From Planktothrix sp. FACHB-1365 (GTDB lineage: Bacteria > Cyanobacteriota > Cyanobacteriia > Cyanobacteriales > Microcoleaceae): a stretch of DNA of 64,000 nt. Each line of letters begins with the position of its first letter. The first letter of the stretch is position 1. Below, piece after piece: positions 37,088-45,953 of the stretch. Location: contig NZ_JACJSC010000028.1 in NCBI RefSeq assembly GCF_014697575.1, positions 1 to 64,000 of the forward strand, written 5' to 3'. Position numbers and translations under genes: made by a program. The notes beneath the pieces were generated by a model that was not told the origin of the DNA, did not search any database, and saw only the letters and a program-made list of their open reading frames with translations.

Positions 37088-37111
37088 GGACAGGGTTGAA
37101 ATTCCCTGTCC
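37088..37111. promoter_or_regulatory. Hairpin between rbp and rpsU
   Basis: GGACAGGG (37088-37095) pairs with CCCTGTCC (37104-37111) around an eight-base loop. No T-run follows on the minus strand, so it may process or attenuate the transcript rather than terminate it. Confidence 0.5.
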
Positions 37112-37156
37112 GGTCAGAAGAAGACTTCAGAGCAGGTTAATCAGAATTAAAACGGT

Positions 37157-37468
37157 TTACTGACGACCACCGCGATAGTTAGAATTACCGCCGCCGCCCC
37201 AGCCTCCTCTGGAGGGTTTGCGTTCTTCACGAGGACGGGCCTTATTCACTTTCAGGACGCGATCCATCCATTCAGCACCATCTAACTCTTCGATGGCTTT
37301 GGCTTCTTGAGCATCTGTTTCCATTTCCACGAAGCCGAAACCCCGTTTGCGTTGAGTTTCCCGATCAATGGGAAGCTGAACTTGCTTAACATTACCGTAC
37401 TCAGCAAAGACTTCTGTGAGATCTTGTTCTGTGACGCTATAGGACAGATTACCAACGTAAATAGTCAT
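37157..37468 (-). CDS. rbp: RNA-binding protein with RRM and glycine-rich tail
   Basis: A 103-residue single-RRM protein of the cyanobacterial Rbp family. RNP2 is IYVGNL at residues 3-8 and RNP1 is RGFGFVEM at about 42-49, with the aromatic residues that stack on RNA bases. The Gly/Arg/Asn-rich C-terminus (GGWGGGGNSNYRGG) is typical. These proteins bind single-stranded RNA, are cold-induced and in some species guide thylakoid-associated mRNAs. It sits upstream of rpsU on the same strand, with about 125 bases of leader from a candidate promoter. Confidence 0.93.
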   Translation of the reverse strand: MTIYVGNLSYSVTEQDLTEVFAEYGNVKQVQLPIDRETQRKRGFGFVEMETDAQEAKAIEELDGAEWMDRVLKVNKARPREERKPSRGGWGGGGNSNYRGGRQ

Positions 37469-37599
37469 TACTTACCTCTTAAAATCGAGTGGTGTGCAGA
37501 GATTGGAATTCGGAGGTAAGCGAGTAGGACTTACACTAAACAGAAAAATTTTTCCTGATTCCAGCATAAACTGGGCTACCGATACCTAATCCAGCTTAA

Positions 37600-37605
37600 A
37601 TTATA
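37600..37605 (-). promoter_or_regulatory. Candidate -10 element (TATAAT) upstream of rbp
   Basis: On the minus strand this hexamer reads TATAAT. The next gene (rbp) starts at 37468, which leaves a leader of about 125 nt, and long leaders are usual for cold-regulated rbp genes. A clear -35 box at 17 bp is not seen. GGTCAG lies 15 bp away. Confidence 0.4.
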
Positions 37606-37656
37606 GCATGATTTTCGACCCTGACCAGTCAACTTGAAGGAATCTGTCAACCTCAA

Positions 37657-38331
37657 CTAAATTATTCCCGTAGGAATCAACTCGACTTGAGGCGGAATCA
37701 ACTCTACTTCAAAGATCTCAGCAAAGGTTTCAGCAATTTGGGGGCGTATTTGTTCGATGGTAATACCGGGAATAAATTGGGCTAAACTCCCGACGGGTCG
37801 ATGGGCAATACCACAGGGAACAATCGCTTCAAACCCTTCCATATCAGGGCATACATTCAAGGCAAAACCGTGCATGGTAATCCAGCGACTGACTTTAATG
37901 CCGACGGCGGCAACCTTAACTTCCCCGATCCAAACCCCCGTTAAACCGGGAATTCGTTCTCCCGGAAGTTCATAAAATCTTAACACTTGGATTAACACTT
38001 CTTCTAACTGTCGTAAATACCAGTGTAAATCGGGGGTATGGCGTTTTAGATTTAAAATCGGATACCCGACCAACTGCCCTGGACAATGATAGGTGACTTC
38101 GCCCCCACGTTCCACCCGATGCAGTTCAACAGGACTCTTGAGGGGATCAAACTTGAGAAATTGTAGATCAGCCCCCTGCCCCAAGGTATAGACGGGGGGA
38201 TGTTCCAAAAGCATCAACACATCATCGAGAGCCGGGTTGAGCTTTCGGTCTTCAACCAAAGAGTGTTGCCAGTTCCAAGCCACGGTATAGGGAACCGAAC
38301 TAAAGTAATAAATTTGACAAGGGGGACGCAC
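37657..38331 (-). CDS. lipB: Octanoyl-[acyl-carrier-protein]-protein transferase (LipB)
   Basis: A 224-residue enzyme that transfers octanoate from acyl carrier protein to lipoyl domains. Family motifs are [35 protein letters not shown] (residues about 75-94) and [29 protein letters not shown], the last with the catalytic Lys in AAVGIKVS. Cysteine in [13 protein letters not shown] is the catalytic thiol of LipB. Its start is a GTG at 38331. It is divergent from lrtA, with a 265-base gap holding the lrtA leader. Confidence 0.95.
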   Translation of the reverse strand: MRPPCQIYYFSSVPYTVAWNWQHSLVEDRKLNPALDDVLMLLEHPPVYTLGQGADLQFLKFDPLKSPVELHRVERGGEVTYHCPGQLVGYPILNLKRHTPDLHWYLRQLEEVLIQVLRFYELPGERIPGLTGVWIGEVKVAAVGIKVSRWITMHGFALNVCPDMEGFEAIVPCGIAHRPVGSLAQFIPGITIEQIRPQIAETFAEIFEVELIPPQVELIPTGII

Positions 38332-38469
38332 AGTAACCGTAAAAAAAACCAGTGAACTATAGTATAGATTAACCCATTTCTGCTAATATAATAAGTAAGA
38401 ATACTTAAAACACAGCTAAGGAGAAAGGAAAACCCCTACAAGAAATTCCGAAAAAAATCAAGCAGTTTT

Positions 38470-38505
38470 TGACAAAACTTAACTTAAAAAAGTCAAGTTT
38501 TGTCA
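38470..38505 (+). promoter_or_regulatory. Stable hairpin in the lrtA upstream region
   Basis: TGACAAAACTT (38470-38480) pairs perfectly with AAGTTTTGTCA (38495-38505), an 11-bp stem about 90 bases before the lrtA start. There is no T-run. LrtA leaders in cyanobacteria contribute to mRNA stability in the dark, so this is a candidate leader structure, if transcription begins upstream of it. Confidence 0.55.
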
Positions 38506-38596
38506 CAGGATCAAAAAGATTTTAAACGGGTGAAGTTTGGTATCGGGTTAGTGTTAAGGTGAGATTATGCCCATATTATGAGCGGGAGGGAGCTTT

Positions 38597-39244
38597 ATGA
38601 AGCTTGTTATCCAGGGTAAAAATTTGGAAGTTACGACTGCAATTCACGAATATGTACATCAAAAGATTACAAAAGCTGTCAGTCATTTTGAACAATTGAC
38701 GACGGAAGTTGATGTACATTTGTCAGTTGCTCGGAACCCTCGGATAAATCCAAAACAAACCGCAGAAGTGACAATTTATGCCAACGGAACTGTGATTCGC
38801 GCTCAGGAAAGTAGTGAAAATCTTTACGCCAGCATTGATCTAGTCGCTGACAAAATTGCTCGCCAACTGCGGAAGTACAAAGAAAGACGCCAGGATAAAA
38901 CCCACAATCTACCCAAAACGGGTGAGGTGGTTAACGAACATCCAGTTGTGGAAGACTTGGTTGGAAATCGTTCTCCTGAATTGCCCCAAGAGGTGGTTCG
39001 CACAAAATATTTTGCGATGCCTCCAATGACGATTAATGAAGCTTTAGAACAGCTTCAATTGATTGATCATGATTTCTATATGTTCCGCAATGCCGAGACT
39101 GAAGAAATTAATGTGATCTACAAGCGCTCTCATCACGGTGGTTATGGTGTGATTCAACCCCGCCAAGGAGAAGGAGTCAGCAATGGTAAATCCGCTCAGG
39201 GCAATACTGAGGTTTTAAGTTCACCCAAAGCGACTAAAGTTTAG
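38597..39244 (+). CDS. lrtA: Long ribosome hibernation promoting factor (LrtA/HPF)
   Basis: 215 residues. The N-terminal HPF domain (about 1-105, [20 protein letters not shown], then [10 protein letters not shown] and [20 protein letters not shown]) binds the decoding centre. A linker (110-150) joins a C-terminal dimerisation domain (about 155-205, [36 protein letters not shown]) that pairs ribosomes into 100S dimers. In Synechococcus this gene is light-repressed. A ribosome site GGGAGGGAGC precedes the ATG. It is followed by a nine-bp hairpin at 39252-39278. Confidence 0.94.
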   Translation: MKLVIQGKNLEVTTAIHEYVHQKITKAVSHFEQLTTEVDVHLSVARNPRINPKQTAEVTIYANGTVIRAQESSENLYASIDLVADKIARQLRKYKERRQDKTHNLPKTGEVVNEHPVVEDLVGNRSPELPQEVVRTKYFAMPPMTINEALEQLQLIDHDFYMFRNAETEEINVIYKRSHHGGYGVIQPRQGEGVSNGKSAQGNTEVLSSPKATKV

Positions 39245-39251
39245 GTGGGTT

Positions 39252-39278
39252 GGGGGTTTGAGTGACCACCAAACCCCC
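39252..39278 (+). terminator. Hairpin terminator of lrtA
   Basis: GGGGGTTTG (39252-39260) and CAAACCCCC (39270-39278) form a perfect nine-bp stem eight bases after the stop codon. No T-run follows. The next 430 bases up to the histidine kinase gene contain no recognised feature except AT-rich stretches. Confidence 0.6.
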
Positions 39279-39708
39279 GATAAACGGTTGAGAGATGAAT
39301 CTCCATGAGACATTTAGATCAATCAACAATATTTTTATTACACTCTGCACTTCACACTTTTTTCCAAAGCTCTTCTTTTAACAACTTTAGCCTTTAGAAG
39401 GAAGACAAAAATTCAACGGAGTCGCTACTTTAACGTTGATAGTTAAATCATTAGCGAATCTTCCTTAATAGATGAGTTTGATTAGTAGTCAATCGGGTGT
39501 TCAACTGAACTCATCTCTCCAGAGATAGATGACTAATGGAGGGCATTATGAGGTAATCCAAACAAGCTCAAACATTAGGGATCTGATTCAATCCCAATAA
39601 TTAGCAGGCGACGGTTGATTTCAACTGGGAAGCAATCGCTTCAGCAGCCTATTATGTTAATGAAGGCTCTTGCTCAAACCAAGAAGATCAGAACCGTGCC
39701 ATATCAAG

Positions 39709-42369
39709 ATGGAAAACATAAACCTTATGTTGAACTATGCAAATATAACCCCGGCTCCCCAAATTCTGATTGTTGATGATGTTTTGGAAAATTTAGAATT
39801 ACTATGTCATTTTCTGACGGAAGTTGGATATGAAGTGATCAGTGCTTTAGACGGAGAATCAGCATTAGAACAGGTAAATCACCATCCTCCCGAACTGATT
39901 TTATTGGATGTAATGATGCCCGGTTTAACGGGTTATGAAGTTTGCGAACAATTAAAAGCTTCTCCCCAAACCCGTGATATTCCTGTAATTTTTTTGAGTG
40001 CTTTAGCAGAAATTAACGATAAAGTTAGGGGATTTGAAGTCGGAGGAGTAGACTATATTACAAAACCCTTTGAAATTGAAGATGTTATTATTCGCGTTAA
40101 AAATCAACTCACCATTGTTCAACAACAAAAACAGTTACAACAACAAAAAACTCAATTAGAACAGGAAATTCAAGAGCGAAGACGAGTAGAATTAGCACTT
40201 CAAGACAGTATTAAACGGGAAAAAACCAGCGCTCGTGTCATTCAACGAATGCGACAAACCTTAAACTTAAATACAATTTTTAACGCCACAACCGCAGAAT
40301 TAAGAAAGGTATTACAGTGTGATCGGGTTGTGATTTATCAGTTTAATCCCGACTGGAGTGGAAGGTTTGTTGCTGAATCTGTAGAATCGGGTTGGATACC
40401 CTTAGTCAAAGCCCAAAATTATGATCTAGTGATGAATCAAGCTGCTATTTCCAATTCGGATTGTGTGTTTGAACGCTTAAGTCAAATTCCCGAAATTATT
40501 GTTCAAGATACTTACTTACAGGAAACCCAAGGGGGAGTTTACAGCCGAGGGGTAAGTTATCGATGTGTTGAGAATATTTATAAAAGCCATTTTAGTCCTT
40601 GTTATATTGATTTATTAGAACGATTTCAAGCTAAATCTTATTTAACCGTTGCCATTTTTTGCGGAAATCAATTATGGGGTTTGTTAGCCGCCTATCAAAA
40701 TACAAATTTTCGCAAATGGGAACAAACAGAAATGCAAATGGTCGTACAAATTGCCAGTCAATTAGGGGTAGCGGTTCATCAAGCTCAACTCTTTTCTAAG
40801 ATTAAACAGCAAACAGAAGAATTGAAAATTGCCAAACAATCGGCAGAGTCAGCCAATGCAGCTAAAAGTGAATTTTTAGCCAATATGAGCCATGAACTCC
40901 GAACTCCGTTGAATGCGATTTTAGGATTTGCCCAAATCTTAAAAAAAGATTTTTCTATGTCCTTAGAACAACGCAAACATATCGAAATTATTAACCGCAG
41001 TGGAGAACATTTACTGGATTTAATTAATGATGTTTTAGAACTGTCTAAAATCGAAGCCGGAAAAACAACATTAATGGAAACTCGATTTGATCTGTTAATG
41101 TTGCTTGATAATATTAAAGATATGTTGCACTTAAAAGCAGAAAGTAAAGGCTTATTATTTGAACTTGAAATTTCCCCTACGGTTCCGCAATATATTATCG
41201 CAGATGAAAGAAAATTACGCCAAGTCTTAGCAAATTTGTTAGGAAATGCGATTAAATTTACAGAAAAAGGTCGCGTTCAATTGTGTGTGAGTGCCGAAAA
41301 GAAAGCGGGACAGGAACCTTCTATTGAATTACACAATAGTATGGTGAATAGTGATTATCCCGAACTTTGCTCTCAGTTCAATTTTTCTACGGTCTTAGAA
41401 GGTTTATCCAAAAATCCCAAAATCCAGATTCAATTTAAAATCAAAGATACAGGAGTTGGGATTTCTCCCGAAGAACTTTGTTTATTATTTGAAGCCTTTT
41501 CCCAAACTGAAGCGGGCCGTCAATCAGGCCAAGGAACAGGATTAGGCTTACCCATTAGCCGTCATTTTGTCCAGTTAATGGGGGGGGATATTCAAGTAGA
41601 GTCTATTCGAGATCAAGGGTCAATTTTCACCTTTGAAATTCAAGCCAAAATCGACACAGAACCCACCGTATCATCTCCCCATATCCAGCAACAAATCATT
41701 CATCTTGCACCCGATCAAAAGCCGGCTCGTATTTTAATTGTAGACGATGATTCAGATAACCGTTCATTATTAGTAAAAATCCTAAGCAAAATTGGTTTTG
41801 AAGTTCAAGAAGCGTGTGATGGTCAAGAAGCTTTAGCACTTTGGCAAAGTTGGCAACCTGATTTAATTTGTTTAGATATGCAATTACCTATTCTTGATGG
41901 GTTTGCTACGGCTCGTCAAATTCGCAGCCAAGAGCAGCAAAATGCCATTCCGATTTTAGCGATTACTGCCTCTGTTTTTGAACAAGATCGACAATCTATT
42001 TCCGGTGCGGGATGTAATGATTGGATTAGTAAACCTTTTAAAGAAGAAGTTTTGTTAGAGAAAATTCGCGAACATTTAGGAGTAGAATATTTGTATCAAG
42101 AACCTTATTCAAATTGTGCATTACCTACAATGACAACATCTTCAGTAAGTTCTACCTTAACAACTCAATTGGCGATGTTACCCCCTGCATTCATTCAAGA
42201 ATTACACTATGCAGCTACTCAATGTAGCGATGATTTAGTTTTAAAATTAATTGATCAAATTCCAGGAGAATTTTTGGATTTGACCCAAGTGATTAAAGAA
42301 TGGGTGCTAAATTTTAGATTTGATCTAATTATTGATTTAACTCATCCGATTCAATCCCCTAAGCAATGA
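39709..42369 (+). CDS. Hybrid histidine kinase: REC-GAF-HisKA-HATPase-REC
   Basis: 886 residues. In order: an N-terminal receiver (about 15-135, with IVDDV, LLDVMMPG and a K near TKPFE), a helical linker, a GAF domain (about 190-365), HisKA with the phospho-acceptor His395 in NMSHELRTPLNAIL, an HATPase with N (NLLGNAIKF), G1 (DTGVGI) and G2 (GQGTGLGL) boxes, and a C-terminal receiver (LDMQLPILDG) followed by a helical tail. The GAF has a cysteine (Cys298, SPCYIDLLERFQ) at the position that binds bilin in cyanobacteriochromes. It is translationally coupled by ATGA to the response regulator at 42366. The ATG at 39709 is used instead of a TTG 39 bases upstream. Confidence 0.9.
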   Translation: MENINLMLNYANITPAPQILIVDDVLENLELLCHFLTEVGYEVISALDGESALEQVNHHPPELILLDVMMPGLTGYEVCEQLKASPQTRDIPVIFLSALAEINDKVRGFEVGGVDYITKPFEIEDVIIRVKNQLTIVQQQKQLQQQKTQLEQEIQERRRVELALQDSIKREKTSARVIQRMRQTLNLNTIFNATTAELRKVLQCDRVVIYQFNPDWSGRFVAESVESGWIPLVKAQNYDLVMNQAAISNSDCVFERLSQIPEIIVQDTYLQETQGGVYSRGVSYRCVENIYKSHFSPCYIDLLERFQAKSYLTVAIFCGNQLWGLLAAYQNTNFRKWEQTEMQMVVQIASQLGVAVHQAQLFSKIKQQTEELKIAKQSAESANAAKSEFLANMSHELRTPLNAILGFAQILKKDFSMSLEQRKHIEIINRSGEHLLDLINDVLELSKIEAGKTTLMETRFDLLMLLDNIKDMLHLKAESKGLLFELEISPTVPQYIIADERKLRQVLANLLGNAIKFTEKGRVQLCVSAEKKAGQEPSIELHNSMVNSDYPELCSQFNFSTVLEGLSKNPKIQIQFKIKDTGVGISPEELCLLFEAFSQTEAGRQSGQGTGLGLPISRHFVQLMGGDIQVESIRDQGSIFTFEIQAKIDTEPTVSSPHIQQQIIHLAPDQKPARILIVDDDSDNRSLLVKILSKIGFEVQEACDGQEALALWQSWQPDLICLDMQLPILDGFATARQIRSQEQQNAIPILAITASVFEQDRQSISGAGCNDWISKPFKEEVLLEKIREHLGVEYLYQEPYSNCALPTMTTSSVSSTLTTQLAMLPPAFIQELHYAATQCSDDLVLKLIDQIPGEFLDLTQVIKEWVLNFRFDLIIDLTHPIQSPKQ

Positions 42370-43409
42370 ACAACGATCAAAATCCTTTAAATTCCTGTGA
42401 GATATTAATTATTGATGATTATCCCGATAATTTGCGAGTTTTAGCAGCAATTTTATCGGAACAAGGTTATCGGGTTAGAAAAGCGATTAATGGTAAACTT
42501 GCCTTAGCAACTCTTGAAACTCAAATCCCCGATTTAATCTTATTAGATATTCAACTTCCTGATATTAATGGTTATGAACTGTGTCGTCGAATTAAAGCGC
42601 ATCCCAAAACCGATAGTATTCCGATTTTAATGATTAGTGTTCATGATCAACCTGAAGATATTGTCAGAGGTTTTTCAGAAGGAGCAGTAGACTATATCAA
42701 AAAACCGTTTCAACCTGAAGAAGTCATTGTTCGAGTTAAAACTCAACTGATGATTCGGCATCTTCATCACCAATTAAAATCCCAGAATCAGACCCTCTTT
42801 GAAAAAAATTATCAATTAAAATTAGAAGTTGAACAACGGATGCAAATGGAGGATGCTTTAAAAGAAGCCAATTCTAAATTACAAAAATTAGCTTTTATTG
42901 ATAGCTTAACCGGCTTAGGAAATCGTCGTTATTTTGATGACCAGTTGCCTCGTTCTTGGCGACAAATGGCTAGAAACAAACAATTTATTTCCTTAATTCT
43001 ATGTGATTTAGACTATTTTAAAACTTATAATGATACCTATGGCCATCCCGCCGGAGATTTGTGTCTGAAACAAGTTGCTCATGCCATTAATCGTGCGGTT
43101 AAACGTCCTGGGGATGCTGTTTTCCGTTATGGGGGTGAAGAATTTGTTATTATACTACCTGAGACTCCCCTAGACGGTGCCATACAAGTTACTAAAAATA
43201 TACAGCTTGAAGTTGAACAACTTCATCTTCTGCACACTCATTTTTCTATTTATCGACAAATCACCTTGAGTTTTGGAATTTCGGGTCAATATCCTAATCC
43301 AAACACATCACCCACGGGTTTAGTCATTCAAGCTGATCAAGCACTTTATGAAGCCAAGAGCAAGGGACGTAACACTTATGTTGTTTATTCTTTCCCAAGT
43401 CATGTTTAA
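42366..43409 (+). CDS. Response-regulator diguanylate cyclase (REC-GGDEF, PleD-like)
   Basis: 347 residues. A receiver (about 11-130, IIDDYPDNL, phospho-acceptor Asp in LLDIQLPDINGYE, Lys in IKKPF) is followed by a coiled-coil linker and a GGDEF domain. Catalytic GGEEF is at 256-260 and the allosteric I-site RPGD (RxxD) at 247-250, so it is probably an active, feedback-inhibited c-di-GMP synthase. Its start overlaps the stop of the hybrid kinase gene by four bases, and it is the likely output partner of that kinase. Confidence 0.94.
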   Translation: MNNDQNPLNSCEILIIDDYPDNLRVLAAILSEQGYRVRKAINGKLALATLETQIPDLILLDIQLPDINGYELCRRIKAHPKTDSIPILMISVHDQPEDIVRGFSEGAVDYIKKPFQPEEVIVRVKTQLMIRHLHHQLKSQNQTLFEKNYQLKLEVEQRMQMEDALKEANSKLQKLAFIDSLTGLGNRRYFDDQLPRSWRQMARNKQFISLILCDLDYFKTYNDTYGHPAGDLCLKQVAHAINRAVKRPGDAVFRYGGEEFVIILPETPLDGAIQVTKNIQLEVEQLHLLHTHFSIYRQITLSFGISGQYPNPNTSPTGLVIQADQALYEAKSKGRNTYVVYSFPSHV

Positions 43410-43436
43410 TCTATTGTAGATTATTAACCTATTTTA

Positions 43437-45110
43437 ATGATAAAATCGTTTAAAAACCTTAAAATCATGTTAAGAAATAACTTCAGCAAAATTATTTTGC
43501 TTGTGTTGATCTGCCTGATTTATCTGTTCGGGTTTCCCGCCTCAGCACAGGAACAATTTCAACCCTTATTTCAATCTAATATTGCTGGCGTAACCTTAGA
43601 CGGACGAGCCATTTTTAAAGTCAGTGGAGCCGAAAATTTGACCGCTCAAGAACGAGCAGAAATGATTAGTACCAAATTACAACAAGCGGCAATATCAACA
43701 GAACCCATAGAAGTTAAAGTTAAACCCATCAATGAACAACCCACCCTTTGGCTGAATAATTCCTATTTACTGACAGTGACTCAAGAAGATACACAAAAGC
43801 CAAATCTTCCTGAAGATCAAGCTCAAATCTGGCGTTCTGAAATTCAAGAAGCGGTTAAGGAAGCGAGGAAAGAACGCAGTCTTGATTTCCTAAAAAAAGC
43901 AACCTTTAAAACCATTTTAGTGCTGTTCTTTGGAGGCTTATTTCATTGGGGATTGGGTTGGTTTTGGCATCACTCACTCCGACGATTTTTTCAATTATTT
44001 ATTAAGTCTACTCCTGAATCCTCTCCATCAGGAAATAAACCCCAAAATATAGAGTTATTTTTAAGTTTAACTCTGGCAGGTACAAGATTAGGATTATGGA
44101 CAGCTATCATTCTCTATCTGACCAATCAATTTCCGTTTACTCGGATTTTAAGTTATCGATTAACGGGAACCTTAATTTCAACCTTAACTTCTAAACTGAT
44201 TACCATTAATAAAGCGTCTTATTCTATTCCTGACTTATTAATTTTAGTGAGTTTAGTTTGGGGATTAATCGTTTTTGCTAAAGTCATCACCGACCTTTTA
44301 CAATCTCGTGTTTTAAATGCCACCCGCATTAGTCGAGGTGCTCAAGAAGTGGTTGCGGTGATTTTTCGATATGGGTTTATTTCCTTGGGAACAATTGTTT
44401 TATTACAAGTTTGGGGGTTAGATTTAAGTTCTTTAACGATTTTAGCCAGTGCATTAGGGATTGGAATTGGGTTTGGATTTCAAGATATTGCTAAAAATTT
44501 TGGGAGTGGTTTAGTTTTGTTATTTGAACGTCCCATTCAAGTCGGAGATTTTGTAGAAGTGGGGGATTATATGGGTACGGTCGAACGAATTGGTGCTCGC
44601 AGTACGGTGATTAAAACGTTAGATCAAGTCTCTATTATTGTCCCGAATTCTCGTTTCTTAGAATCAGAACTGATTAATTGGCATCATGACAATCCCATTT
44701 CTGGTTTACGCTTATCTGTGGGGGTTGCCTATAAGTCGAGAGTAGAGATTGTCAAAGATTTATTATTATCAGCCGCAAAAACTAATTCTGAAGTTTTATC
44801 TCTTCCTTCTCCTCAAGTTTTATTTAAAGGTTTTGGAGACAATTCACTTAATTTTGAATTAAGAGTTTGGATCTCTAAACCTAGCCGTCAGTTTATAATT
44901 AAAAGTGATCTTTATTTTCAAATAGAATCCCTTTTTAGACAATATAAGATCGAGATTCCCTTTCCTCAACGAGATGTCAATATTCGGGGAAGCATTCCCT
45001 TAGAATTATCTCCTGAATTGCAATCCGTAATCCGACAAATTGCCGAAAATAAAACCAACGGATACCCCCAAAAGTTAGAGGGTTTTGGAGGGCAAAATTC
45101 TAATCCTTAA
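43437..45110 (+). CDS. Mechanosensitive channel, MscS family
   Basis: 557 residues. An N-terminal signal segment (residues 10-38, VLICLIYLFGFPASA) leads to a periplasmic domain (40-150) resembling a solute-binding-like N-terminus. Several transmembrane helices follow (about 158-180, 208-230, 268-290, 310-325). The MscS core includes ILASALGIGIGFGFQDIAKNFGSG, the pore-lining TM3 motif, then LFERPIQVGDFVEVG and GARSTVIKTLDQVSIIVPNSRF. It releases solutes on hypo-osmotic shock. Its stop codon overlaps the stop of the convergent DUF4079 gene. Confidence 0.92.
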   Translation: MIKSFKNLKIMLRNNFSKIILLVLICLIYLFGFPASAQEQFQPLFQSNIAGVTLDGRAIFKVSGAENLTAQERAEMISTKLQQAAISTEPIEVKVKPINEQPTLWLNNSYLLTVTQEDTQKPNLPEDQAQIWRSEIQEAVKEARKERSLDFLKKATFKTILVLFFGGLFHWGLGWFWHHSLRRFFQLFIKSTPESSPSGNKPQNIELFLSLTLAGTRLGLWTAIILYLTNQFPFTRILSYRLTGTLISTLTSKLITINKASYSIPDLLILVSLVWGLIVFAKVITDLLQSRVLNATRISRGAQEVVAVIFRYGFISLGTIVLLQVWGLDLSSLTILASALGIGIGFGFQDIAKNFGSGLVLLFERPIQVGDFVEVGDYMGTVERIGARSTVIKTLDQVSIIVPNSRFLESELINWHHDNPISGLRLSVGVAYKSRVEIVKDLLLSAAKTNSEVLSLPSPQVLFKGFGDNSLNFELRVWISKPSRQFIIKSDLYFQIESLFRQYKIEIPFPQRDVNIRGSIPLELSPELQSVIRQIAENKTNGYPQKLEGFGGQNSNP

Positions 45111-45820
45111 CTTTTAGGCGGTTGAGGACAAGTTCTCTGATTCCAATCACATTGATAGAGATGTTGTTCTTGCCAACTGAGGGGAATTTCTAATAAATCT
45201 CTCGTTCCCGTCATGCCTTGACCTAAAAATAATAATAAAGCGATACAATTGAGAACGGTATGGGTTATTCTCCAGCGATTCGATTTATAAATATCGGGTA
45301 CAATCGCTAAGGAAAAAATCATTAATAAGGCTGCTGCTACCCCATAATAATAATGAGAAAATTGCCACTCGTACCCTCGTCTAAAAACTCCATCTTGGCA
45401 TCCTATCACGACAATTCCCATTCCCGTTAAGGTGGCAAAAATTCCTCGCCATAGGGGTTGATTTGGTTTAGCTCGATACAGTAAAATTAGAGAAACAAGC
45501 GTGAATATAAACATTAAAACAATAAAAATAGCTTGAGGTATTTTTTCTGGCGATAACTCCTTAAAAACACCTTTAAAATAAATAGAATAGGCTAAAGCAA
45601 TTAAGGTAATTCCCACGATTGAACCAGTTAACCACCGACCGATTTTTAAATGTTCTTGTCCGACAATAGCCGGAATTTTACTTTTATTCTCTTGATTAGA
45701 ACGGGAGAGACGACGTTGACGAGTTTGCCATGCCATATAAACAGAAATGCCAATCAGGGGAAACACAAAACCCACCGCTAATACAGGATGGATTAATGCG
45801 ATAATATCCTTAAATTCCAT
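45107..45820 (-). CDS. DUF4079-family membrane protein
   Basis: A 237-residue integral membrane protein with about six hydrophobic segments, fitting the cyanobacterial DUF4079 family of unknown function. His residues in helices (IHPVLAVGFVFPLIG near 10-24, HYYYGVAA, ITHTVLN) suggest possible haem ligation as in cytochrome b561-like folds, but that is an inference. Its stop overlaps the mscS stop by three bases, tail to tail. It is divergent from glcE. Confidence 0.75.
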   Translation of the reverse strand: MEFKDIIALIHPVLAVGFVFPLIGISVYMAWQTRQRRLSRSNQENKSKIPAIVGQEHLKIGRWLTGSIVGITLIALAYSIYFKGVFKELSPEKIPQAIFIVLMFIFTLVSLILLYRAKPNQPLWRGIFATLTGMGIVVIGCQDGVFRRGYEWQFSHYYYGVAAALLMIFSLAIVPDIYKSNRWRITHTVLNCIALLLFLGQGMTGTRDLLEIPLSWQEQHLYQCDWNQRTCPQPPKS

Positions 45821-45953
45821 AACTTTCTCCTCAAAATAATGACGGCTGACTGCTTAAAGTTTATTTTTCCTGATCGGTTCCCGATTCTCTATTCGCTGCT
45901 AGAATAGTTATAACTTAATTTTTGCTCAAATCAATCTATTGTTTTGAATCAAC

